Of a DNA stretch of 64,000 nucleotides, positions 11,965 through 22,164 are shown piece by piece (within the stretch, counting starts at the first letter, position 1; every line of letters begins with the position of its first letter). Under the pieces are notes generated by a model. That model saw only the letters and a program-made list of their open reading frames with translations. It made no database searches and was not told the DNA's origin. Source of the stretch: Acanthococcus lagerstroemiae (Eukaryota; Arthropoda; Insecta; Hemiptera; Eriococcidae); assembly GCA_031841125.1 (NCBI GenBank), contig CM063107.1, positions 64,181,814 through 64,245,813 on the forward strand, given 5' to 3'. A program made the translations under genes and the position numbers.

Positions 11965-13140
11965 TGGATCCTGTCTCTTCTGGTGCGACCAATGAGGTGG
12001 CCAGAACGTAGGACAAGCAACGGTTGACTCGGAATTCACCCTTTCTAATTAAAGCCACCGAATACGGTAAAAATACAGTTTTATTTATTCAAAGTGTTAC
12101 TAATAGACAATAACTCGTAAAAATGTCTTAACTGAAAAAGCACAGGAGCTTAAATTTAGTGCAGATTAAAATCGGAAGCGATATTCGAAATCAGCGACAC
12201 AAAACCACCCCTATTTCGATACTTCGTGCAATTTTTCGCCGGAGATGCTGAATTCGTATTACGACAGTGCTCTGGAAGGGGGCGAATAAAAATCTGAGGC
12301 GATATTCGAAATCAGCGACTTGGAGCTTAGTTGGCTATCCCGTCCAAAAACTTGACTTTAGAATCTCGTAAGAATTTGGAACTTGAGGAAAACTAGAGTA
12401 ACCGGAATTAGCCCCTCCCCTGTGGAATCTCAATGGTTTAGGGGGAGGGAAAATAACTATTACAATAAATTCAGGAACCGAGGGTAAAAAAGCTGCAACA
12501 TATCTAACGACAAATGCTATGAAAGTAAGAAGGTGGTTTGGATCTGAAAAATTATGGCACCAGGGGAGGTGGAAGAGGCTTCAATTGAAGAATATTGACA
12601 GATACAATATAAGGTCATATATTTGAAAACAATGGACTCTTTCGTAATGCGATAATAACTATGATGCGGTCTTTCGATTTTTTTTTCAAATTTTGTGGAT
12701 TAATAAGTCCCTTTCATTCACCCTTATCTACATTTGCGAAAGAGAGGGGAACCGAAAATAAACTGATATGTCCCAGAAGGTGATTATTTCATTGGTTTTC
12801 AAATTTTCGTTTCATTACGATCTCAAAAAATTTTTTACCTTGGGGAGAGGAGTTAGACCGAATATTTTTTCATTTTCGTGTCTTTTCGCACTGATTTTCA
12901 GATTCTTGCGAACAGGATGAAATTAAAACATGAAACATGAAACAGCTGATATTGGGAGAAGTGTATAGGAATTGGTTCGCGTTTTGTTATATTTTTCGAG
13001 AAATGGTTCCTGAAAAATCACGAAATACATAGGTACGAAATACGTTAAGTGTATAGCAGCCTTAATAGAAATAATATAGACGCGAAATGAATACCATGAA
13101 ACCATGAAAGCGATTTCATCACACCAACTTACTCTGTACT
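11965..13140. other. Non-coding DNA with one short local duplication
   Basis: GCGATATTCGAAATCAGCGA occurs twice, at about 12179 and 12300, with similar flanks (AAAATC.GA.GCGATATTC), suggesting a local duplication of ~50 bp. The rest is unremarkable AT-rich sequence. Confidence 0.4.
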
Positions 13141-13149
13141 ACCGTGATA

Positions 13150-13434
13150 GGAGAGGGGCGGGTTGTATTACCAACGTCCTTCTCCTGAAAGAAAGAAGAA
13201 AACAAAAAAGAAAATTGCTTGAGCGAAACCAAGGAAAAAATTATTTATAAGAAATAGGATAAAATCTGTTTGAAATACTACAGAATTTCGCAGTTGATTT
13301 TTTTTTTTTACAAAATTCCCCGACTTAGGTGAAAAATGCTGAAAATTCCAGAATTTCCTCACTTTTCCCTGACTTTTCCAGACGAACAAAGTTCCCTAAC
13401 TTTTCCAGGGTTTCCAGAGAATAGACACCCTACA
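13150..13434 (-). repeat. GACACCCT-ended repeat, second fragment
   Basis: Reverse-complemented it begins TAGGGTGTCTATTCTCTGG and continues with repeated GGAAAAGT.AGGGAA blocks. It belongs to the same family as 11797-11960. The inner limit near 13150 is approximate. Confidence 0.5.
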
Positions 13435-13444
13435 GTAAAAACCA

Positions 13445-13575
13445 GAAGAACGACTCGTTCAGTCGTTCGGTTCACAAGAAAATCACGTTTCGTTCATTTC
13501 ATACATGAAGTCGTTCCCGTTCCGTTCCTCGTTCACAAAAAAACCTGTGAACGACCTGGAACGACGCGTAAGCAT
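13445..13575 (+). repeat. GTTCGTTC-rich repeat, copy 2
   Basis: It carries ACATGAAGTCGTTCCCGTT and several CGTTC/GAACG words, as at 10150-10315. It directly follows the GACACCCT end. Confidence 0.5.
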
Positions 13576-13599
13576 GAAGAGGAGTGATCTCTGAACGCC

Positions 13600-14285
13600 T
13601 GTGGCGTGTTATAAAAACTGTTTTTGAAAGAAAGTTGGTTGAAATAATTTCAGCAATAGAATTGAGTTATCAGGATAAAAAAGAATTACCTCCATGGACA
13701 TTTTTTAAATGGAATTACGTGAAATTGAAAACCGCGATTTTTGATGTAGAGGAATAGGGAAGCTGAAATAAATCTCCTCCAGACTTTTCCAATGTGTCGA
13801 GCGTTACTAGTTTATGTTAGTGTGTTACACTAGCGCAGGGATGGAAATAGAGCGAAAAAATTGAGGGAGCCTAAGTCCCAGCGCCTAAAATAACTTTATA
13901 AAAATCCATCATAGCTCCCTCCAAAAAAAAACAAAAAAAAACAAACAAACAAACTAACAAAAAAAAAACAAGCAATAAAAAATAGATTTTTTCTCTGTAA
14001 TACTTCCTTTGTAAGAAAAAAAAGCTTAGGTACTGTATTAAGATTAATTTAAAAAATAAAATTTAGGGGGGCCACTCCTATTTCCGCCCCTGACTAGCGC
14101 TACCTAGGCTATTTTAACTTCCCGATTTCAAACAGTTTCCTGCAGACGCGAAAAAAAAAATCAGTGTATTAAAAAATTTTAATTTAAGCATAACTTTCCT
14201 GGATTCCAGTATTGTACTTTAGCAGTTCTTTGAAGTACATTTTTCATTAAGTCACATCAAATGAAACACAGGTTTTTTATTTGAG
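13600..14285. other. A-rich low-complexity and MITE-like debris
   Basis: ACTAGCGC motifs at about 13828 and 14094 face each other around an A-rich block with runs of AAAACAAAC (13920-13980). This hints at a decayed inverted-repeat element, but the ends are too short to define. There is no coding signal. Confidence 0.35.
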
Positions 14286-14289
14286 CTAA

Positions 14290-15075
14290 CTTATTATGCT
14301 GGAAAATTCCGGACCCAGATAAGCCTGGTCAGCCTGGGTCTATAAGACCATCTTTCAGACGTAATAGGGGAAAGTCCAAAGGGAAGGGGGGACCCAATAA
14401 AAAAATTACGGTGGCATGTTTGAACGTAAGGACCTTGAAAAACGAGGAAAATCTGGTTGAACTGGAGGAAGCATCTGAGGAGGGAAAAATCGACATCTTG
14501 GGCCTTGCTGAGATAAGAAGGGAAGAGGATGCCATATTGGAAACAAAAAAAGGAATCTGTTCTGGTACATAGGTCAGGGGACAAAAAGGAGTGGGATTTT
14601 TAATTAAAAAAGAATGGAAAATAACTTTTTTGAAATTTTGAGGCGAAACTGATAGAATAGCAAGTATGAAGATAAATTATCCCAGCATCAAACGGTTACC
14701 ATCACTCAGGCGTACGCCCTCTCTTCAGCCTCTAGTGAAGAGGAAATTGATAATTTTTACCTAACTCTTTTAGAAACACTAAATACACAGAAAAACGAAA
14801 AACAGAATGATACACTGGTTATAGGAAAATTCACCAGTCAAATTGGAAGTAGGATATGTGGAGAAGAGCACATAATGGGACCTTACGGTTATGGAGTCTG
14901 AAATAAAAGAGGCGAACGGATGACAGAATTTTGTCAAAATAATAATCTACAAGTCAGTAACTCATTTTATAAAAATAAAAAAAGAAAAGCAAGATATGGA
15001 CTTGGTTATCCCCGAACAGGGAGTACAAAAACCAGATAGACTCTTTTCTGGCCCCGACACATACTCGAAAAAAAA
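14290..15075 (+). pseudogene. LINE endonuclease (APE-type) pseudogene
   Basis: The + strand from about 14390 reads ITVACLNVRTLKNEENLVEL and then IDILGLAEIRREEDA, the N-terminal signature of the APE endonuclease of non-LTR retrotransposons. After frameshifts it continues TQAYALSSASSEEEIDNFY, then LVIGKFTSQIGSR (the GDFN motif, degraded), and NKRGERMTEFCQNNNLQVSN. Several stops and frame changes break it. No reverse transcriptase follows, so it is a truncated copy of an RTE-like LINE. The 14290-14390 leader resembles LINE 5' sequence. Longer frames on the opposite strand here are shadows. Confidence 0.8.
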
Positions 15076-15134
15076 AAATTCACAACTATAAGCTCCCAGA
15101 GTGAAGGCGGTGGTTTTTCACCACTTATTTTATA

Positions 15135-15335
15135 GACACTTTCCTCAACATTTTTCAGCAGTCAAACCTTTTGTGCAGATTTTTTCACAATCGAACCTGT
15201 TTCTTGATTGTTATTCTCCTGGGCTATTACGTTTAAACAAGTTGAGATTTACGAATTTGGAGCGTAAAAAATAAGCACTGGAACGCACCGGGAAATTTCC
15301 CGGTTTCCCGCTTAGCCAGTCCGTGTGTGACTCCT
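15135..15335 (+). repeat. Dispersed repeat, partner of 9475-9745
   Basis: It shares CAACATTTTT, AGTCAAACC and GCCAGTCCGTGTG in order with 9475-9745. It follows the LINE endonuclease fragment directly. Confidence 0.45.
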
Positions 15336-15469
15336 ATAGGTTCAAACGATCCAACATCCTCAATGTATACATTTTACGCCTCACCCTACCTTATTTGCGG
15401 CCAGTGGTACATTTCTAAAAAAAATACAGTGTACTCCCTCCCCCCGATTTTCACAGCTAGCATCCCGGA

Positions 15470-16460
15470 TTAGCTGTACAATATCTTCAAATGGCCATGC
15501 GAGTAGATAGATCAACCGCGGATCAGTTTAATCGCGATGATGAGTTTCGACTTTCCAACGCCGGTGTCAGGCTCGACATTCAAATTTGCGGCTTAACATC
15601 TCAGCTTCGATGTAATTTCGTACCGCGTAAATACGAACCAATAATTTAATAAAAATGTGTCACCATTAATACAACGGTTCTCAATTACTCAGATAAACGA
15701 ACTGGAAAGCATAAAAGCCACTTAATTGTACATAGGAAATAGACATCCTCTGGGTTGCGAAGAACCTGAAGATGATAGTATCAGATAACCAACGAAAAAA
15801 GAAAGAAATAAAAAAATACACAAGTTGTCCATCGAGACAACCAGGGACCGAGTTCGCTTCGTATTTGTCTTTAGCAGCGCCGTATCATGTTATGTCAAAA
15901 ATACCAACTTGTTGGGACAAGAGACCAGCAGCATCCTTACGAAGGTAACTTAACGAACCTTATCTTGACAACAATATCATTTTCTGGTACATGTTATCTT
16001 CCGGAATTTCGCCGTCCACGTTTTCTGTCCTCATATTATCCACTTGTGAGCGTTTAATAATCGACGATTTTGATTTTACTCTCTCTAATCTACACCGGCT
16101 AATCGAAGATGTATACGCAAAATTGGATGTAAATTTCTCGATTTTTGAATGTAAGAAATAGGCGTCATTAAATCGCCGCGTCGATCGGATTGCGGTTGAG
16201 CGGCATCTGCTCCCCCTAATCACAGCCGAGGCAAATATTTGCCACTATCAAGACGGTTTTATTTGAAAAACAATAGTATCCGTTTTCAAACTCGTTTGCA
16301 GTTGCGGGCTTTTTCAACCCTCTTACACCTTTTAATCCTGATTGGTTTGTCGTCTTTCCCGTCAATTTAGTCTCGGTTTAGTGGTTACTAAATTTCGGCG
16401 ACTCGAATTTCGCGACAACGATGAAGAGAACGTCGAATATCGATTTAAGTGCTGAGCTGA
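15470..16460. other. Single-copy, more balanced-composition non-coding island
   Basis: Compared with its neighbours this stretch lacks homopolymers and repeat words, and has CpG-containing blocks (for example around 15520-15600 and 16200-16440). The 87-codon minus frame at 15960-16223 has no recognisable domain. It may be conserved regulatory DNA of the Hox region, but that is inference from composition only. Confidence 0.35.
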
Positions 16461-16639
16461 AAATGTGAAAATAATCATTAGATACAATTGCAGTTTAGAA
16501 GTTCACTGGGTGTGTATATATATGCAGAGGAATCGAAAATTCAAAGAATGTAGGCATAAACTGAGGAATGCTTTAGGAGTCGGTATCGTACGTAACACTC
16601 GACTATGCTCTCAAAAATTCTAATACAGGTATACTGGAA

Positions 16640-16810
16640 CTAGGCAAGGTAAGAAGGAAAGGAGAAAGTATTGTGGAAACGAAGGAGGGAAATTTAATTT
16701 GTCACATAGGCAATGATTTTGGACAAAAAAGTGTGGGCTTCTGGATCAGTAATCAACATAAAAAAGATCTGATAGACTTTAGAGGAATAAATGATAGGAT
16801 AAGATAGCAA
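16640..16810 (+). pseudogene. LINE endonuclease fragment
   Basis: The frame reads LGKVRRKGESIVETKEGNL, then GQKSVGFWISNQHKK and DFRGINDRI, a recognisable internal piece of the APE endonuclease of RTE-like LINEs (expected G.SE.RR.GE...GVGF...DRI). It is truncated on both sides and abuts the GC-rich repeat at 16855-17045. Confidence 0.7.
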
Positions 16811-16854
16811 CCTCTCTATATATTAAAAACCAAAACTACTCCCCCCTCCACCCC

Positions 16855-17045
16855 TCCCCCTCCTGAAAAAACTCCAAGGAACCTGATATCTAAATCCCGG
16901 CCTTCGTCCCTACCACCTCCTCCCTCTTCTCCGTGGCTGCGGAGGGATAGCCTACCCCTAGGAGAGGGTTCCTGATATATGATCGAGGTCCTGGAGGGGC
17001 CACCGCCACCTCCTGGAGAAAAAACGCACTGCGGGTTGCCTACCT
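16855..17045 (+). repeat. Copy of the GC-rich CACTGCGGGTTGCCTACC repeat
   Basis: GATAGCCTACCCCTAGGAGAG and GCACTGCGGGTTGCCTACC match the units at 1-520. It sits between two LINE fragments. Confidence 0.6.
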
Positions 17046-17054
17046 AAAAATCAG

Positions 17055-17228
17055 AAAAATTGCAGGGGCAGATCAGCTACTTTATTTTGAAAGTTTCCTT
17101 TCCACTTCGATCCAAAAGCGACATTTTCAATGCATGTGTCCTCCCAACTCTAACATATGGCTCCAAAACTTAGACTTTGTCCAAAAAAATGATACAAAAA
17201 ATTAGAACTACTCAAAATTTGATGGAAC
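17055..17228 (+). pseudogene. LINE reverse transcriptase C-terminal fragment
   Basis: The frame gives WRSYFILKVSFPLRSKSDIF and then NACVLPTLTYGSKT, the conserved stretch just after the RT palm/thumb of RTE-like LINEs (usual form VLPTLTYGSQTWTL). It is broken by stops and joins abruptly to a different LINE end at about 17229. Confidence 0.75.
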
Positions 17229-17490
17229 GATCAATCCAGCCCTTACTCTACAGCACGTACTATTCCACTGCACAAAATACAACACCCATCGAAATACGTT
17301 TCTCAACAACGTCACACCATCATCATATCTATGTTTAAGACACGCCAAATTTTTACTCAATTTTCTGTCCACCTCAAATCTGATACATAAGCTATAATGT
17401 AAATAGTATTAAAAGTATTAAGAATGTACATAGCCGAAAGGCAATAAGTTACATTAAATAAACAAATAAAAGAAATAAATAAATAAATAA
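17229..17490 (+). pseudogene. 3' end of a second LINE (Jockey/R1-like)
   Basis: The frame NPALTLQHVLFHCTKYNTHR carries the C-terminal Cys/His pattern (T.QHVLFHC..Y) of Jockey/R1-group ORF2 proteins. After its stop comes a short 3' UTR and an (AAAT)n tail at 17460-17492, as expected for a 5'-truncated insertion. Confidence 0.7.
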
Positions 17491-17529
17491 AATATCAAGA
17501 AAAAAGACCACATCAAAATCTCAACCATC

Positions 17530-17860
17530 AAATTTAAAGTAAAAAACAATAAATGTGCCGTACAGCTGATGAAAATAAAAAATGGAGTTGGGGTGGTCAC
17601 GTAGCAAGACTGCAGGATAACCGTTGTACGTACAAATTGAACTTTTGGTATAATACGGGAACAAGAAAGCAAGGTAAACAGAGGATCAGATGGAGGGACG
17701 GCTTCGGCAGGCTGCTAGGACATAGTGCCTTTCAAAGGATTGCCCAGGACCGCAATGAGTGAGGCAGGCTGGGGGAGGCTTTTGCCCGATTCTAGGGCCA
17801 TGAGTGCGCACTTTATTGTAAGTACTTGCAAAAATAAAGCTTTATTGATTGATTGATCGT
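17530..17860 (+). pseudogene. 3' end of an RTE-like LINE with (TTGA)n tail
   Basis: The frame from 17553 contains KKWSWGGHVARLQDNR, RKQGKQRIRWRDGFGRLL and QRIAQDRNEWGRLGEAF. This is the standard C-terminal tail (W.GH.ARL.D.RW ... G..R.RW.DD ... A.DR..W..L.EAF) of these LINEs. An early stop (TGA after DRNE) is present. The element ends in a short tandem tail TTGATTGATTGAT at 17846-17858. Confidence 0.85.
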
Positions 17861-17867
17861 AACACGG

Positions 17868-19184
17868 GGTGAATTTGCGTACTTTCTTCTGTAGGTACTT
17901 TCAAGTTTAACCTGCTATACAGACCTTAACAACCTGGTTAGAGATTCGAGATGTTTTTTGTAATTTTGATGGAACATTGTGCAGTACATTCCCAAAAAAA
18001 CTGGGACACACCCCACCCTCCAAATTTTTCCATAGAATTATGAAGTAAGCGTGCCAAGTCGTACTGCAAGGGGGTGACATTGCATATGTTCATGAATGAA
18101 CGGGGAAAGAAGGTGTAAATGTAGTGTTGTCTATTAAAACTGCCAAATAATACTAAATCAGTATACGATGTCTACTAATACATACAAAAATAAAAATAAA
18201 TAAAAACAAGGAATGTTAACTATAAGACCTGTACTTTTTCTTTATTTCAAAAATCGTAAGAAAAAAAATCATATGAAACCTTTCCTTCAAAAGGCAGAAA
18301 CCTTACTACAAAAACATATGCGTCCACGGCATCTCTGAAATGCATAGACGTCCGATTTGTACTTCCTCATTCACTAGCAGTTAGACAGAACATTGAAATT
18401 GATCACTTACTGGCTTGAAGAACAAAAAAATAATTGTGTGCAAAGTCACCCCCTCTATGTTTTTTTCAGTTTTTCACGAATAGCTACGTCACTACGCTGA
18501 TTAATACGTAATAGTTTACTTTTATCATGACCGCGATTAAATTCTGCGTATGGATACCAAACACGTAGATAGTTACCTGCGATTTTCACGCACTCATTAT
18601 CTGACACAATTTCTTTAATTAATTACGTAAGGGCCCTGAAGGGGGGGGGATAAAAATCTCTACATGACCTTACTTGAGGGTTGGGAGGGGTAAAAGCCAT
18701 TCTTACGTAATATTTTATTACGTAATTAATTTAAGTAGTATTATCCAAATATTAAATAATTGTGTCAGAAAATAAAAGTCTTAGTTTTATGTGGCATAAT
18801 AAATTATTTTACCGTATCTAAACCTTTTCAAACAACATTAATTTATTTTAAAGCTTTCTAGGAAAATTCATGAAAACATCTTACGTAAGAAGTGGGAGGG
18901 GATTCAATTAATCTTATGTGTCCTTACAAGGGGGGGGGGCAAGATGGCCAAAATTGCTCTTACGTGCTTAATGAATGACCCTTTATGATACGCTTTTTGG
19001 AGTTTTGCACAAACGATCTGATAATGTTGCCTGGATTTTATACAATAGCTACAATATCCTACGTTACAACGAGTCACGCGTCAGTGCTACCACACGTTCT
19101 ATGTTTCCCTCACGCTCTTAGAAGTAATGAAAAGATACGTGTGCCAATTTACCCCATGGTTGCAAAGTCACCCCGTGTTACAGT
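17868..19184. mobile_element. DNA element with GTAACACGGGGTGA inverted ends
   Basis: The left end GTAACACGGGGTGAATTTGC and the right end GCAAAGTCACCCCGTGTTAC are inverted copies. Inner copies of the same motif occur at about 18072 (GGGGGTGACATTGCA) and 18441 (TGCAAAGTCACCCCC). The body carries no clear transposase; the 111-codon frame at 18985-19320 crosses the right end and is not credible. The element starts directly behind the LINE (TTGA)n tail, and I see no obvious target duplication. Confidence 0.6.
18600..18990. mobile_element. TTACGTAA-rich MITE-like insertion inside 17868-19184
   Basis: The block is full of TTACGTAA words (18613, 18700, 18717, 18880, 18959) and G-runs of 8-10. It ends with GTGCTTAATGAATGACCC, the form of a widespread arthropod non-autonomous family (GGGTCATTCATTAA...TTACGTAA). 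The left boundary is approximate. Confidence 0.45.
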
Positions 19185-19349
19185 ACATTTACTTAAGCCC
19201 GGGCCAACTTTTGTGAATGTGCGAGGCCAGTGCACCTATAAAGTTTTTCAAGAGTGGGCGGAAGACCCACGTACATTAAAGTCAGGTTATCTAACAAAAT
19301 CGAATTTTGAAAATAAATAACCTTTAAATGACTCCCTCCCCCATTTGCT

Positions 19350-19853
19350 ATGAATGCTATGAATGCGCTGAAATGCACATACGATATCATTTTAAAGGAA
19401 AAATTAAGTTGGATACACTAAGACGATTTTTATCCCATTTCAAACTTGATGATCTAACAAAGTAGGTATCTACCGAAGAAGTCCAATCTTCTTTTCAATA
19501 GTAGATGCACTCAGGAGAGATTGCTCCTATTCGTAATTTTTTTATGATTGATGAACGTGACGTGGGCAAGAGAAAGGGTATCTAACATACAAAAGAACAT
19601 ATTTTTCTAAAAGCTTTTCTGCTGATTCATTACCTAATCATGAAGTCTTTTCAATTTTATTTTTCAGTTGGGAATTATTTTTAGTATTTTTGAGTAAAGA
19701 ATTAGAAAATCCCCTTTTTGGAAGAAACTATTGAAGAATAGGCAGGATTTGTGCAAAAAATGCGGTTAATTCCAAAATATGCGAAGTATGCAAAACGGAG
19801 TGCTGTTATCATTTGACACAGAATTCTGTGTTTCGTGAAGATCTTCTGAAACT
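19350..19853 (+). repeat. Partial copy of the hAT MITE at 57317-57936
   Basis: Read in reverse, 57360-57850 matches this block colinearly: AAAAATTAAGTTGGATACAC, AGAACATATTTTTCTAAAAGC and ACAGAATTCTGTGTTTCGTG have clear counterparts. The terminal CAGGGCTGCAA ends are missing here. A small Cys-rich frame (ICAKN..NSKICEVCKTECC) is visible at 19743-19815 and might be a remnant of a longer autonomous relative's protein. Confidence 0.6.
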
Positions 19854-19892
19854 TCATGTTGTGAATGATGTTACTTTTGAAGTAGAGAAATC

Positions 19893-20422
19893 TAGTGGCG
19901 GATCTAGAAATCTTCCAAGGCGGGTGTTTTGAAAAAACTTTTTCCACCTCCACCCCTAAAACACCGAGATGGATGTAATTTTAAAGAGTTTCTGAGGACA
20001 AGCCTCATAATGTGTGAGCTGACAGGAAGAAAGGAACCTCGGCACAAAAAAACAAAACATTTTTATGATAACTGTTTTTAACGAATTTTTGGCCGCTCTT
20101 TCGCGTGGTGTTGTCGAGAAAATTCTAAAAAATTTTCCCAAATGGCTGTAAGGCTTCAAAGTTAAGTGTCTCCGTAATGCGAAAACGTTATCAATTTTGT
20201 TTATTCGCTCTCCTGTAAAATTTACATTTTTGCGCTGAGGTCCCTTTCTTCCTGTCAGCTCACGTGATTAAATCGTTTCAAAATTAACATTGTAGACTGT
20301 AATGCTGCAGATACTCAAACAAAGGAGAAGAACTCAAAATTCGCCATGTTTTTTTTCTTCTTCGGCCCGAAGGAGGGTGTCCGGACCCCCCCCCCCCCCC
20401 CCCCCCCATAAATCGGCCACTG
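19893..20422 (-). mobile_element. hAT MITE (CAGTGGCGGATCTAG family), copy 1, 8-bp TSD
   Basis: GAGAAATC stands immediately before (19885-19892) and after (20423-20430), a perfect 8-bp target duplication. The ends are TAGTGGCGGATCTAGAAAT and CGGCCACTG. It is in opposite orientation to the two other copies (37685-37962 and 41418-41674). A 22-base C-run (20386-20407) sits near its right end. Its extra length is due to a second MITE nested at 20012-20263. Removing it rejoins the LINE reading frame. Confidence 0.9.
20012..20263. mobile_element. MITE with TGAGCTGACAGGAAG inverted ends, nested in a hAT MITE
   Basis: The left end GTGAGCTGACAGGAAGAAAGG and the right end CCTTTCTTCCTGTCAGCTCAC are perfect inverted repeats. 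The sister copy of the host MITE at 37685-37962 (reverse strand) reads CATAATGTGATCAAAT at this point without the insert, so it is the empty site. The duplicated target is only 2-3 bp (GT or GTG). The superfamily is undetermined. Confidence 0.8.
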
Positions 20423-21039
20423 GAGAAATCCAAACTACTCCTGTATACAGATGACATAAAAATATTTGAAAAGAAACTTCTTTCTCAAACTGTATTGAGC
20501 TTCAGGCAGATCTGAATACTATTGTTTGTTGGAGCGACTGGAAGCTGTTATCCTTCAATAAATTCAAGTGCTAAAACATTACTTTTAGTCGTGTAAAGGA
20601 GCCCTTGCTACATTCTTATACAAAAGGAGATTATAGATTGCCAATTATTCAGGAAGTAAGGGACCTGAGTGTACTGCGAGATAGGAAAGTATCATTTTCC
20701 AGACACATAGACCTCATCACCTCAAAATGTAAAAGAATAGCCGATTTTATCAAAAGGAACAACGTTAATTACAAGCAATATAGAACTAAGAAACTATTAT
20801 TTTTTGCTTTGGTAAGATCAATTTTGGAATTTAGCGCAATTATCTGGGAGCTACCCAATAAATTTGAAAAAATCCAAAAAACATTTTCGAAATATTTATA
20901 TTATGATCTGTTTCCATATTACTCATACACCCTGAAATATACTGAACTATTGCAGAGGTTTGAAGTAATGAGTCAAAGTAATTCACATATAAAGCACACT
21001 GCAGGAGCGCTAGTGCACATGTTGAAAAGGTGATCATGG

Positions 21040-21970
21040 GTATTTTACCCTAACAATATGTACAAAGAAAATGAGAAATATCATCCGAAATATCATTTTT
21101 TATGAACTAAAACTTTTCATTCTGTCATTTTCTTTCTGTAGAGTCCTATTTTGAAATTCTTGGAGAAGATTTTTTGTCACTTTTCGCACATGATCACTTT
21201 TTCAATCAAATCCACCAATCAGCAAGCCGCATTTCGTTTTGCCAGTAGAGAGCGCACTCTTCAATTTTATATGCGAATAGAAGAAATGTATTAGCTATGT
21301 TATTCTTGTGGGACATTATAAATGAAACAGTCAAAGATAATGAACTTTTAGGTACTATAAATTTCTGAGTCCCAACGTTCAATAGCAAAGGCAATGCTTT
21401 TTTTGCTGCCCCAAAGGGATGTAACTCCGGCCTCTATGGCATACTCTGTCTTTACAATGAGGTAGCTAGAGCAAATACAGAGGTGAATATTTGCTTTATG
21501 AATCGTAAAGCATTTGGTAACGTCATTCAGAAGATTTAGCGGCCTCTGAGCCAGCTTGGTATCAACAATAACTGCCTCCCTCTCTCCCTTTCCAATTTTC
21601 ATTGTCATTTTCTTCTTCTCCTATATTTTCCATTTGCTTCCAATATTTTTAGGGTACTCCTCCCTTCAGCCCTCCAGGCAGATTATTTTCCATCAATATA
21701 ATCTCAGAGACCTGTCATTGCCCTAGAGCAATCCCAGACTGATCTTATTTCACAATTATACAATGCACGATTTTAAATGTAAGCAGCAGTTAAGGAGGGA
21801 ACAAGCTGGATCGTGAGATAATAAGATAGTGTTTCTTGGAAATTTGAAGAATCCGCGCTCTCTCAAATAGAAGTTAGGGATCAACAAACTTTAAACTTCC
21901 TATAAAAAGAATATCGAACAAAAATTATCAAAATTATTTGTTGTTCACTTTGCGGAGTGCAAATATGCTA
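21040..21970. other. Non-coding DNA, two unrecognised minus-strand frames
   Basis: Frames of 62 and 86 codons at 21206-21394 and 21348-21608 (minus) have no domain I know. Nothing else is visible. Confidence 0.35.
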
Positions 21971-21981
21971 TTAGATGAAGA

Positions 21982-22151
21982 CAGGCCCGTAGCTAACGCC
22001 AGGGCAACTGGCAAGCGTACCGCCCTGGCTAGCACATTCTACAAAATAATTAATTAATTTTTAAAAAAATAGCTAAAAGTAAAACAAAAATTTTTTGTTG
22101 TACCCTTATGGCTCATGCCCTAACACATACAAGCGGTTAGCTACGGACCTG
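21982..22151. mobile_element. hAT MITE, 170 bp, perfect 8-bp TSD
   Basis: GATGAAGA flanks both sides (21974-21981 and 22152-22159). The ends CAGGCCCGTAGCTAACGC and GCGGTTAGCTACGGACCTG are inverted copies. It is a classic short hAT MITE with no coding capacity. Confidence 0.9.
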
Positions 22152-22164
22152 GATGAAGATATGT

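Larger units (their letters stand above)
19854..21033 (+). pseudogene. CR1/Jockey-type LINE RT fragment, interrupted by a MITE
   Basis: The frame runs VVNDVTFEVEK up to 19892, and after the MITE (19893-20422) and its target repeat it continues SKLLLYTDDIKIFEK. The active-site motif is YTDD in place of YADD. A frameshift near 20490 leads to a 143-codon frame (20605-21033) with RDLSVLRDRKVSFSRHID, KCKRIADFIKRN and FFALVRSILEFSAIIWE, the usual RT thumb region (DLGV.LD..L.F..H...I..K..R..GFI...). It is 5'-truncated and has no poly-A that I can place. Confidence 0.8.

Noticed and set aside
11797..13434. One complete element between CAGGGTGTCC and GACACCCT
   Set aside because: Flanks do not match and the CCTGACTTTTCCAG blocks are in the same, not inverted, orientation. 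Two fragments are more likely.
18985..19320. 111-codon plus-strand frame
   Set aside because: It crosses the right end of a DNA element (19184) and shows no family signature.
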